A stretch of DNA of 47,951 bases from RGDT01 sp964630925 (GTDB lineage Bacteria > Planctomycetota > Planctomycetia > Gemmatales > Gemmataceae). Under the pieces are notes generated by a model. That model saw nothing but the letters and a program-made list of their open reading frames with translations, was not told where the DNA came from and ran no database searches. Position 1 is the stretch's first letter. Every line of letters begins with the position of its first letter. Location: the NCBI GenBank assembly GCA_964630925.1, contig CAZVZK010000080.1:1-47951 (forward strand). Reading direction: 5' to 3'. Below are positions 22,878-31,648 of the stretch, one piece after another. A program made the position numbers and the translations under genes.

Positions 22878-25286
22878 ATGATCGCTTTCGCGCTGCTGCT
22901 GATCGGTGCCGCGCCGCCGCTGGACGAGCCCCTCCCACCCGGCTGCGTCGCCCGGCTGGGGACTGCGAAGTTCAACTCGTTTCATGGGCCCACCGACATC
23001 CTGTTCACGCCGGGCGGCCGGCTCGTGCTGGTCGATTGGGGGGGCGTGACCCTGTGGGATGCCGGGAGGGGTCGGCGTGTCGGGCGCATCCGTCTCCGAG
23101 ACGAGGAGCATGGCCCCAGGTTCTTCCTCCCGCACCCCAGGGGCGGGCCGGCGCTCGTCGACGACGTCGGCCTCCGCGTGGTCGATCCGGGGACGGGCAA
23201 AGAGCTCTGGAAGGACGAGGAGGCGTTTCCACGGGCGCTGGCCTACGGGCACGACGGGTCGTGGTTCGCCTGGACGGACGACGATGCCGCGACGCACGTC
23301 GGCGACGCCCGCACCGGCAAGGAGACGCGCCGCATTTCGCCCCCGCCTACACCGGACGACTCGCACCCACCATTCCTCCAGATGGCCGCCTGCCCGACGC
23401 GCCCGGAGGTCGCCCTCTTCACCGGCGACGGCGCCGTCTCCGTCTGGCACAAGGACGGCAAGGCCCCGCTCTGGAGGGCCGCCGGCCACATGCCGGCCAA
23501 CAGATACCAGAGCTGCGGCCGCGCCGGCGAGGGGGCCATCGCCTACCACCCCGGCGGCGAGTGGCTCGCCACCGGCGGCCGCGACGGCACGCTGCGTCTC
23601 TGGCATGCGCGCACCGGCAGGCCTGGCCGCGTCCTGGCGCTGGCCGGGCCGGTTAACTTCCTGGCGCCGGACCGGCGCGTCTGCCACGCCCTCGCCATCT
23701 CGAAATCCGGACTGCTGGCCGCGTCACTGACCGACGGGAGCATCCGCATCCACGACACGGCGGCCGGGAAGGAGCTGCACGTCATTCGCAGCGCCCACCC
23801 GCCGGACCGGATGGCCTTCGCGCCGGACGGGCACACGCTGGCGACGGCGGATGAATTTCGCCCGCACGTCGCCCTGTGGGATGCCCGCACCGGCAAGCGC
23901 CTGCACGAGCCCGAGGGGCACCTCGACGAGGTGCAACACCTCCGCGTCCTGCCCGATGGAAGCATCGCATCCCTCGACACCAACGTCGGCCTCCTCTGGA
24001 GCCCGACGGCCGGGAAGGTGGAGGCCGCCACCCGCGAGTTCCAGCGCCTCTTCCATCCCCCGGTTACCTCGCCGGACGGCAAGCAGATCATCGAGGTGAA
24101 GGGGGACGACATCCGGGTCGTGGTGGCCGCGTCCGGGAAGGTGTCCGCAGAATGGAAGGCCGGCGGACAGCCAATCACCTACTGGTTCACGTCCGACGGC
24201 AAGGGCATCGTCGCCTTCGTGGCGGGGGGCCTCCCCTCGGCCAGGCTGGCCGGCTGGACGCTCGGCGGCAAGGAGCTGTTCAAGTCGGTGGAAGGCTCGA
24301 CGCGACATGACCGGATCTGGAAGTCCCCCGACGGCGGCCGCTGCCTCTACATGGGGATGTTCAGCACGGCCGTGAACTTGCTCGACTGCAAGACGGGCCG
24401 GACGGCCAAGGTGTTCGACTTCGGCGCGGATCTGGGCCCCAGGCCGTGGGAGCGGGGCGATGTCGTGTGGTCGCCGGACGGCTCGCGCGTGGCGATGATC
24501 GACGGCCGCGTCACGCTGCTCGACACGCGAACGTGGGTGCCGGCGCTCTCGTTCGACCCGGCGGGGGCCGTCATCGAATTCAGCCCGGACGGCCGGCTCC
24601 TGGCCAGCAGGGCCGAGAACGCGGTGCGTCTGCATGAGACCGCTTCGGGCCGGCTCGTCCGCGAGCTCTCCGGGCCGATGAAGTCCCCCGGCCTCGTCGC
24701 GTTCTCGCCAGACGGGCGGACGCTGGCGGCGTCCTCATGGGGGGCGATGATCCACGTTTGGGATGTCACGGGCACCCTCCATTCTGGCCGCCCCGATGCC
24801 GCCGCCCTGGCACGCTGCTGGGGGCGTCTGGCCGGCGAGGCGCCGGACGCGCATGTCGCCGTCTGGCAGATCGCCGACACGCCGGGCGGCGTGCCTCAAC
24901 TGGCACGCCATCTCGACGCGCAGAAGGCGCCGGAAGCGGCGGCCTTGAAGCGACTCCTCGGTGAGCTGGATTCGGATGACTTCGAGACGCGGGATCGGGC
25001 CGAGGCGGGGCTGGTGAAGTTGGGGCCGAGCGTGTCCACCGCGCTGCGCAAGCACCTCAGCTCGAAGCCTTCGCAAGAGGTGATGAAACGCCTGGAGCGC
25101 GTCCTCACCGCGATCAGACACTCGCCTGAGTCGCTGCGGCTGTCGCGTGCGGTGATGGCGTTGGAGAAGGCCGGCACGCCCGAGGCGCGGGCGTTGTTGA
25201 AGAGGCTCGCGGGCGGCGACGCGGACGCGCCGCTGACACGCGAGGCGAAGGCGGCACTGTCGCGCATCGACACACCGAAGGAGTGA
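22878..25286 (+). CDS. WD40-repeat protein, array copy 1
   Basis: This 802-residue protein has a short signal (MIAFALLLIGAAPPLDEP) then the subfamily motif LPPGCVARLGTAKF. Repeats of WD40 type fill about residues 35-640, for example VALWDARTGKRLHEPEGH and LVAFSPDGRTLAASSWGA. The C-terminal 160 residues form a helical domain shared by all seven array members: CWGRLAGEAPDAHVAVWQIA, LDSDDFETRDRAEAGL and GTPEARALLKRLAGG. Related planctomycete proteins often combine these parts. It is probably an exported interaction scaffold, with no enzyme motif. The chosen ATG at 22878 follows the candidate promoter, and the upstream open frame is the antisense of the SDR gene. Confidence 0.85.
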   Translation: MIAFALLLIGAAPPLDEPLPPGCVARLGTAKFNSFHGPTDILFTPGGRLVLVDWGGVTLWDAGRGRRVGRIRLRDEEHGPRFFLPHPRGGPALVDDVGLRVVDPGTGKELWKDEEAFPRALAYGHDGSWFAWTDDDAATHVGDARTGKETRRISPPPTPDDSHPPFLQMAACPTRPEVALFTGDGAVSVWHKDGKAPLWRAAGHMPANRYQSCGRAGEGAIAYHPGGEWLATGGRDGTLRLWHARTGRPGRVLALAGPVNFLAPDRRVCHALAISKSGLLAASLTDGSIRIHDTAAGKELHVIRSAHPPDRMAFAPDGHTLATADEFRPHVALWDARTGKRLHEPEGHLDEVQHLRVLPDGSIASLDTNVGLLWSPTAGKVEAATREFQRLFHPPVTSPDGKQIIEVKGDDIRVVVAASGKVSAEWKAGGQPITYWFTSDGKGIVAFVAGGLPSARLAGWTLGGKELFKSVEGSTRHDRIWKSPDGGRCLYMGMFSTAVNLLDCKTGRTAKVFDFGADLGPRPWERGDVVWSPDGSRVAMIDGRVTLLDTRTWVPALSFDPAGAVIEFSPDGRLLASRAENAVRLHETASGRLVRELSGPMKSPGLVAFSPDGRTLAASSWGAMIHVWDVTGTLHSGRPDAAALARCWGRLAGEAPDAHVAVWQIADTPGGVPQLARHLDAQKAPEAAALKRLLGELDSDDFETRDRAEAGLVKLGPSVSTALRKHLSSKPSQEVMKRLERVLTAIRHSPESLRLSRAVMALEKAGTPEARALLKRLAGGDADAPLTREAKAALSRIDTPKE

Positions 25287-25291
25287 TCGCC

Positions 25292-27205
25292 ATGCTGCTC
25301 CTCATCCTGTCCGCCGGGCCTCCTGCCACTCCGGCGCGCTTCGACCACGGCTCCGGCGTCACCGGGCTCGCTTTCACGCCCGATGGCAAACACGTCGTCA
25401 CGTCCGGCCCGGCGGGCGTCCGCGTCTGGGATGCCAGGGGGCGTCTGGCCCGCCACGTCGCCCCGCCCCCGCCGCGCGCCGAGGCCGCCGTCCTCGATGA
25501 GGCCGGGTTTCTGAGCGTTGCCGGGTGGAAGTGGCGCTCCATCGCCCACACGCCCCGGACAGGCCATCCGCCCGGCGGCGCGGCGTCCACGCGCGACGGC
25601 AAGGCCATCGTCACCGGCGGGCCCGATGGGGTGGTCCGCCTCTGGGGCGGCGACGGCTCTCCGCGCCGCGTCCTCCTCATGCGCCCGGTCGGCTGCGTCG
25701 CCGTCGCCATCACCACGGGCCTCGCCGCCGCCGCCTTCGCGGACGGCAGCGTGCGCGTCATCGACCCCGACACCGGGCACGTCTTCCCCGGCTGGCACGC
25801 CGGGCCCGGCCCTGCCTGCCTCGCCTTCTCGCCCACGGGGAAGGTGCTGGCGACGGCGGGGCCGCTGGGGCGGCACGTCGACCTGTGGGATCCGCGCACG
25901 CGGCGCCGACTGTCCCCCGAGCCGCCGCCCCTGTCGCGGCTGGCCCTCCGCGCCGCCGGCGTGATCGTCCCCGCCGGGATCACGTCGGACGCCGTGAATC
26001 GGCCGGCGTCCCCTGACGGCGTCCTCGCGGCGACGGCGGACTCGGACCTGCGGCGCATCCGCATCGAGGACGCCCGCACCGGCGCCCCGTTGCGGCTGCT
26101 GGACGGCATGGCCGCCGCCCCGGCGGTGATGGCGTTCAGCCCCGACGGCGGGCGTCTCGCCGCCCTCCTCCAGCCCGGCCGTCTCGTCGTGTGGGACGCC
26201 CGCACGGGGGAGCGCCTCATCGAGAAGACGGCCCCCGCCGCCTTCCCCACCACCTCCGACCTCCGCTATTCGCCGGACGGCGCCAGGATCGCCTACGTCA
26301 GCCCGGGGCAGGTCCGCGTCCTGCACCTCGGCACCGGCCGCGATGACCTCGCGTTCCGGGTCTTCAACCCTGCCGTGGCGTGGGGCGTCGGCGGCCGGCT
26401 GGCCGGCGTGAACGGCCAGGCCGTCATCCTGTGGGACGCGGAGGCCGGCGTGACCGTCCGCACGTGGCTGCACGGGCAGGGGCCGACGCGCGACATGGCC
26501 TTCAGCCCCGATGGGCGACTGCTCGCCATCCTCCCGGCGCGCGGCCCCAAGGGCGTTGCCGGGCCGATCCGCGTGTGGGAGGTGGCGACGGGCAAGATGG
26601 TCCGCGAGATCGTGGGGTTCGCCGACGCCGTGCGCGCGGCGGCCTTCCTGCCCGACGGGCGGCTGATCGGCGCCCACGCCGTGGCGGGTACCGTCCTGCT
26701 GTGGGAGCCGCGGGCCGGCGTCGGGCGCGGGGCGTCTCCCGTGGCCCGGCTGGCGGGCGACGCGGCGGACGCCCACGCCGCCGTGTGGGAGCTGGCCGCG
26801 CGGCCGGCGGAGGCGCTGCCCCTGCTGCGCGAGGCCGTCGCCCGCCCGAGGCCGCTGGATGCGGCGCGGGTGCGGAGGCTGATCGCCGCGTTGGAGGACG
26901 ACGACCTCGACACGCGGCGGTCCGCCGCCGCGATGCTGACGGCGCACGCGCGGACGGCGAGCGCGGCGATGCGCGAGGCCGTGAAGGCCGGTCCGGGCCT
27001 GGATCGTTTTCTGCGGCTGGAGGCGATCCTGCGCGAGTGGGAGGGCACGAAGGAGCGGCTGCGCCTGTCGCGGGCGGTGCTGGCGCTGGAGCGCATCGGC
27101 GTGCCGGCGTGTGGGCTGCTGGAGCGCCTCGCCGCCGCCGAGGGCGGTTCGACGCTGGGCGACGAGGCGCGGGCGGCGCTGGCACGCATCGACAAGGGGG
27201 AGTGA
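25292..27205 (+). CDS. WD40-repeat protein, array copy 2
   Basis: This 637-residue protein is the shortest of the array. I chose the ATG at 25292 because AAGGAG lies 8 nt upstream; a GTG at 25283 overlapping the previous stop is also possible. The signal (MLLLILSAGPPATPARF) runs straight into the propeller, without the LPxGxxARLGT motif of copies 1, 5, 6 and 7. WD blades include GVTGLAFTPDGKHVV and PIRVWEVATGKMVREI. The C-terminal domain is complete: RLAGDAADAHAAVWELAARP, LEDDDLDTRRSAAAML, GVPACGLLERLAA. The missing length comes from fewer blades in the middle. Function unknown. Confidence 0.83.
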   Translation: MLLLILSAGPPATPARFDHGSGVTGLAFTPDGKHVVTSGPAGVRVWDARGRLARHVAPPPPRAEAAVLDEAGFLSVAGWKWRSIAHTPRTGHPPGGAASTRDGKAIVTGGPDGVVRLWGGDGSPRRVLLMRPVGCVAVAITTGLAAAAFADGSVRVIDPDTGHVFPGWHAGPGPACLAFSPTGKVLATAGPLGRHVDLWDPRTRRRLSPEPPPLSRLALRAAGVIVPAGITSDAVNRPASPDGVLAATADSDLRRIRIEDARTGAPLRLLDGMAAAPAVMAFSPDGGRLAALLQPGRLVVWDARTGERLIEKTAPAAFPTTSDLRYSPDGARIAYVSPGQVRVLHLGTGRDDLAFRVFNPAVAWGVGGRLAGVNGQAVILWDAEAGVTVRTWLHGQGPTRDMAFSPDGRLLAILPARGPKGVAGPIRVWEVATGKMVREIVGFADAVRAAAFLPDGRLIGAHAVAGTVLLWEPRAGVGRGASPVARLAGDAADAHAAVWELAARPAEALPLLREAVARPRPLDAARVRRLIAALEDDDLDTRRSAAAMLTAHARTASAAMREAVKAGPGLDRFLRLEAILREWEGTKERLRLSRAVLALERIGVPACGLLERLAAAEGGSTLGDEARAALARIDKGE

Positions 27206-27210
27206 TCGTC

Positions 27211-29424
27211 ATGCTGATGCTGCTCATCCTCGCCGCCGGGCCGGCCACGCCGGCGGCGCCCGCGCGCTTCGACGCGGGGTGCGGCCTGCGCTCCCTCGCG
27301 TTCCTGCCCGACGGGCGCGTCGCCGTCGCCGGCTGGACCGGTGCCGCCCACCTCTGGGATGCCTCCGGGGGCTCTGCGCGCCGGCTCGGCGAGGCCGGCC
27401 AGGAATACTCCCACGTCAGCGTCAACCCCGCCGGGGACGCCGTCCTCGGCTGCGGCATGCTCCGCCTCGCGCTGTGGGACGCCGCGTCCGGGAAGGAGCG
27501 CTGGGCCCAGCCCGTCAAGTACGAGGGGGGCGCGGCCTGGGGCTTCCAGGGCAAGTGGGTCGTCACCTACGACCACGTCCGTAACGCCCTCGTGCTGCGG
27601 TCCGGCAAGAGCGGCGAGCTGGTCCAGCGCATCCCCTGCGGCAGCGCCCACGGCGCGTTCGCCTCCGACCCGGCACGCCATCGCCTCGCCGTCTTCGAGC
27701 ACGGCGGGGGCCTCACCGTTTACGACCCCTTCACCGGCGACCCCGTCTGGAGCGCCCGCGGCCACATGTCACGCCCTCACCGGCAGGGGGCGTTGGCGTA
27801 CCACCCGCGCGGCGGGTGGCTGGCCACCGGCGGGGCGGAGGGGACCGTCCGGCTCTGGGACGCGGCCACCGGGAGGCCGGGCCGGGTCCTCGCGCTGGGC
27901 GAGAGGGCCTGCACCGCCCTGGGGGCCAACGCCGACGGCCTGCTCGCCGCCGCCTTCGAAGGGGGGACGATGGCCGTCTACGACACGGCGGCGGGCAGGC
28001 GTATCGCCGGGTGGCAGGAGCCGCATGCCGCCGACCACCTCTCCTTCACCCCCGACGGCAAGACGCTCGCCGGGGTGGGCGGGCGGGCGGCCCAGGTGAT
28101 GCTCTGGGACCCCCGCACGGGGCTCCGCCGGGGGGGGCGGCCCGAGCGGGCCATCCCCGGCCTGCGTGTCCTGGGCGGCGGCGAGGTGGGCGCCCCCATC
28201 GCACCCGAGCTGGCGAACGCCTCCCCGAGGCCCGTCGTCTCGCACGACGGCAGGTTGGCGGCGGAAGGCGGCAAGGCGGGCATCACCATCCGCGACGCCC
28301 GCGGCGAGGCATTGCAGACCCTTCGAGGGGGCGACGGCCCGGCCGAGATCATCGGGTTCAGCCCCGACGGCAGCCGCCTCGCCGCCCTCTTCCGCGCCGG
28401 CGGGCTGTGCGTCTGGGACACCGCGTCCGGCAAGTTGCTGCACCGGGGTAAGACGGGGCCTGCCCGCGGCGCAGGCTTCTGCCGGTTCTCGACCGACGGC
28501 CGTCACCTCCTCTTCTCCGCCGACGAGGCAGGGACGGCCCTCATCGACCTGTCAACGGGCAACGAGACGGTCCTCGCGCCGGGGGCCCGATTCTCCTCGT
28601 ATCCGCGGCCCGGGGCGTGGTCGCCCGACGGCAGGGCGGCCGTGGCGCTCGGCTTCGGAGTCCGGGTGTGGAGCCCGCTGCGCCCCGATGCCGTCCGCAC
28701 CTGGGGGGTCGCACCGAACTTCTCCGCCGACGCCGCCTTCTCCGCCGACGGCCGCCTCGTCGCCCTGTACGAGATCGGCGTGAGGCCCGGCGTCGGCGTG
28801 TGGGAGGTGGCCAGCGGCGGCCTGGTGCGGCGCGTGCCGGTGACGGGCGGCGGGCCACGCCGGATCGCCTTCACCTCCGACGGCAGGCTGATCGCCGGCT
28901 CTCCGGGCGGCGGCTGCGTGCTGCTGAATGACCCGAGGGCAGGCGGCGGCGGGGGCGGGCGTTACTGGGAGCGTCTGGCCGGGGACGCCGCCGACGCCCA
29001 CGCGGCCATGTGGGAGCTGGCGGCGCGGCCGGCGTCGGCGCTGGCGCTGCTTCCGGGTAAGTTGATCCCGCCGGCCGCGCCGACGGAGAAGGCTATGGCG
29101 CGGCTCGTCGCCGACCTCGATTCGGACGACTTCGAGGTCCGCCAGAAGGCGGAGGACACGCTGCGCGACTCGCTCCGTGCCTCCGCGCCGGCCATGTACC
29201 GGGCGCTGCGTGCCGGCCCGCCGCTGGAGGCACGCAAGCGGCTGGAGCGGTTGCTCGCCGGGTGGGAGTCGTCGCCGGAGGCGCTGCGTCTGGGGCGGGC
29301 GCTGATGGCGTTGGAGTGCATCGGCCCGGCGGCGGTGCCCGAGCTGTCGGCCCTCGCCCGGAAGGCGGGCGGGACGCCCGTGGGCGACGAGGCGCGGGCG
29401 GCGTTGGCGCGGATGGGTCGCTGA
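27211..29424 (+). CDS. WD40-repeat protein, array copy 3
   Basis: This 737-residue paralog starts at the ATG at 27211, just after the copy 2 stop. The junction (gagtgatcgtcatgctgatg) closely resembles the copy 1/copy 2 junction at 25281, as expected after tandem duplication. The signal is MLMLLILAAGPATPAAPA. Blades include VRLWDAATGRPGRVLALG and GVWEVASGGLVRRVPV. The C-terminal domain has YWERLAGDAADAHAAMWELA and LDSDDFEVRQKAEDTL. It belongs with copies 2 and 4 in the subgroup without the LPxGxxARLGT motif. Confidence 0.83.
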   Translation: MLMLLILAAGPATPAAPARFDAGCGLRSLAFLPDGRVAVAGWTGAAHLWDASGGSARRLGEAGQEYSHVSVNPAGDAVLGCGMLRLALWDAASGKERWAQPVKYEGGAAWGFQGKWVVTYDHVRNALVLRSGKSGELVQRIPCGSAHGAFASDPARHRLAVFEHGGGLTVYDPFTGDPVWSARGHMSRPHRQGALAYHPRGGWLATGGAEGTVRLWDAATGRPGRVLALGERACTALGANADGLLAAAFEGGTMAVYDTAAGRRIAGWQEPHAADHLSFTPDGKTLAGVGGRAAQVMLWDPRTGLRRGGRPERAIPGLRVLGGGEVGAPIAPELANASPRPVVSHDGRLAAEGGKAGITIRDARGEALQTLRGGDGPAEIIGFSPDGSRLAALFRAGGLCVWDTASGKLLHRGKTGPARGAGFCRFSTDGRHLLFSADEAGTALIDLSTGNETVLAPGARFSSYPRPGAWSPDGRAAVALGFGVRVWSPLRPDAVRTWGVAPNFSADAAFSADGRLVALYEIGVRPGVGVWEVASGGLVRRVPVTGGGPRRIAFTSDGRLIAGSPGGGCVLLNDPRAGGGGGGRYWERLAGDAADAHAAMWELAARPASALALLPGKLIPPAAPTEKAMARLVADLDSDDFEVRQKAEDTLRDSLRASAPAMYRALRAGPPLEARKRLERLLAGWESSPEALRLGRALMALECIGPAAVPELSALARKAGGTPVGDEARAALARMGR

Positions 29425-29438
29425 ACGGAGGGGATGCC

Positions 29439-31634
29439 ATGCTGATGCTGCTCGTCCTCGCCGCCGGGCCGCCGGCGCCGTTCGCGGCGGGGGCGTTCCA
29501 GGCGCCGTCGGGGCTGGTGGGCGTGGTGTACGCGCCCGGGGGCCGCCTCGTCGTGATGTCGCTCAACCACGGGCTGCACGAGTTCGACGCCCGGACCGGG
29601 GAGGGCCACGGGCTGATCGGCCACGCCCTCTGGCCCGGCATCGCCCTGCACCCGGCGGGCGACGCCGTCCTGGGCTCGGGGGGCGGCGGCCTGGGCGTCT
29701 TCGACCTCGACACCCGGCGTTTCCGCTGGGGGGCGGCCTCCGGGGGCGAGGACGCGGCGGTGTGGGGGCCGGGGGGGAAGTGGATCGCCTCCCTCGGCCG
29801 CGGCGGCATCGTCGTCCGCTTCGGAGCGGACGGCAAGCGCGTCCACGTCATCGACGACGAGCGGGCCAGGGGCGGGGTGATCTCCGCGAGCCACGTCCGC
29901 CACGAGGTGGCCCTCCTCGGGGCGGACGGCACCCTGGCCGTCCTCGACCCGTTCACCGGCGAGGCGAGATGGCGGGCCGTCGCCCACTCGCCGCGGTCCG
30001 CCTGGCCGCCCGCCGGTCCGTGCGTGGCCCACGCCGGCGACGTGCTGGCGACGGGCGGCCCCGACGGCACCGTCCGGCTGTGGGGTCCCGACGGCAGGCC
30101 GGGCCGCGTGCTGGCGATGCGTCACGCGCCCTGCCGCGTCCTGGCCGGCACGCCCGGCAGGCTGGCGGCGGCGTTCGACGACGGGCGCGTCCTCACCTTC
30201 GACACGCGGACGGGTCGGACGCTGGCGTCCTGGCACGCCGTGCCGACGCCGCACCGGCTGGCCTTCTCGCCGGACGGGCGCGAGCTGGCCGGCGTGGCGT
30301 CGGGCAGCGCGCGCATCGCCCTGTGGGACGGGGGTACGGGCAGGCAGTTGTCGCCGCGGGACGCGGCGGCGGACCTCGCGGCCCTGCGGATCCTCGACGG
30401 CGGCGTGGTGGGGGTGGCGACCCGCGGGCCGTCCACGTCGCCGGAGGTCATCTCCGCCGACGGGCGGCTGTCGGCGTCGGGTGACGCATTCGGCATCACG
30501 GTGCGCGACCGACGCACGGGCGGGCCGCTCGCCCAGATCCGCGTGGAGGGGATCGCCGCGCTGGCGCTCAGCCGCGACGGGCGGCGGGTGGCGGCGATCC
30601 TCGGCCCCGGCGACGTTTTGGCGTGGGAGTCGTCCGACGGGCGTCAGATCTACCACCTGAAGCAGCGGCTGGCGGTGGGCGGGGCGAGGGCGCTGATGTT
30701 CTCGCCGGACGGCGGGCGGCTGGCGCACGCCCAGGCGGACGGGCGGGTGATGGTGGCCGACCTCGGCTCCGGCACGGAGCGCGAGGCGTTCGTGTTGAAG
30801 AGCCGCCTGGGGCGGTATCACGGCGAGTGGGCGCTGGCGTGGTCCGGCGACGGGCGCCTCGCGGGGGCCGACGACGCCGTCGTCACGGTGTGGGCGCCCG
30901 ACGCGCGGCCGCGGCGTGTGTGGGCGCACGGGGGCACGATGCCGCGGGTGATGGCGTTCTCGGCGGACGGCAGGCTTCTGGCGGCGGGGCACCCGGTGCG
31001 GGTGTGGGAGGTGGCGAGCGGCGGCGTGGTGTGGACGGGCGGGGCCGGGCCGGCGGGCCGGCGCATCGCCTTCGTGCCCGACGGCAGGCTGATCGAGGCG
31101 GCGCCGCCCGGCTGCGCCATGCTGTGGGACCCGTCGGCGGGGGCGGTGCGGGCGGCGACGGCGGAGGCCTGCTGGGGGCGTCTGGCCGGCGGTGACGCGG
31201 CGGACGCCCTGGCGGCGGTGCGGACGCTGGCGGCCACGCCGGGGGCGGCGGCGTATTTGGGGGCGCGGCTGGCGGCGCCTCGGGCGCTGACGGCGGGGCG
31301 GGTGGCGGGGCTGGTGAAGGACCTCGACGCGGAGGAGTTCGAGACGCGCGCGAGGGCGGAGGAGGCGTTGTCGTTGGGGGCGTGGTCGGCGGCGGACGCG
31401 ATGCGGAAGGCGCTGGCGGCCGGGCCGACGTTGGAGGTGCGGATGCGGCTGACGCGCATCCTGTCGGGGTGGGACCGCTCGCCGGAGGCGCTGCGGCTGT
31501 CGCGGGCGGTGATGGCGTTGGAGAGGGTGGGCACGGCGGAGGCGCGGGCCGTGCTGAAGAGGCTGGCGGCGGGGCCCGACGGCGCGCCGGTGACGTGGGA
31601 GGCGCGGTCGGCGTTGTCGCGTCTGGGGCGATGA
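29439..31634 (+). CDS. WD40-repeat protein, array copy 4
   Basis: This 731-residue paralog starts at the ATG at 29439, preceded by ggaggggatgcc; 14 bp separate it from copy 3. The signal is MLMLLVLAAGPPAPFAAG. Blades include VRLWGPDGRPGRVLAMR and IALWDGGTGRQLSPRD. The C-terminal domain is recognisable but more diverged: CWGRLAGGDAADALAAVRTL, LDAEEFETRARAEEAL and GTAEARAVLKRLAAG. Its codons end in G more often than in copies 1-3. Function unknown. Confidence 0.83.
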   Translation: MLMLLVLAAGPPAPFAAGAFQAPSGLVGVVYAPGGRLVVMSLNHGLHEFDARTGEGHGLIGHALWPGIALHPAGDAVLGSGGGGLGVFDLDTRRFRWGAASGGEDAAVWGPGGKWIASLGRGGIVVRFGADGKRVHVIDDERARGGVISASHVRHEVALLGADGTLAVLDPFTGEARWRAVAHSPRSAWPPAGPCVAHAGDVLATGGPDGTVRLWGPDGRPGRVLAMRHAPCRVLAGTPGRLAAAFDDGRVLTFDTRTGRTLASWHAVPTPHRLAFSPDGRELAGVASGSARIALWDGGTGRQLSPRDAAADLAALRILDGGVVGVATRGPSTSPEVISADGRLSASGDAFGITVRDRRTGGPLAQIRVEGIAALALSRDGRRVAAILGPGDVLAWESSDGRQIYHLKQRLAVGGARALMFSPDGGRLAHAQADGRVMVADLGSGTEREAFVLKSRLGRYHGEWALAWSGDGRLAGADDAVVTVWAPDARPRRVWAHGGTMPRVMAFSADGRLLAAGHPVRVWEVASGGVVWTGGAGPAGRRIAFVPDGRLIEAAPPGCAMLWDPSAGAVRAATAEACWGRLAGGDAADALAAVRTLAATPGAAAYLGARLAAPRALTAGRVAGLVKDLDAEEFETRARAEEALSLGAWSAADAMRKALAAGPTLEVRMRLTRILSGWDRSPEALRLSRAVMALERVGTAEARAVLKRLAAGPDGAPVTWEARSALSRLGR

Positions 31635-31648
31635 ACGGAGGGGAAGCC

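Noticed and set aside
24896..26947. A 683-residue minus-strand frame across WD40 copies 1 and 2
   Set aside because: It is repetitive Arg/Gly-rich antisense of the WD40 genes and shows no recognisable domain.
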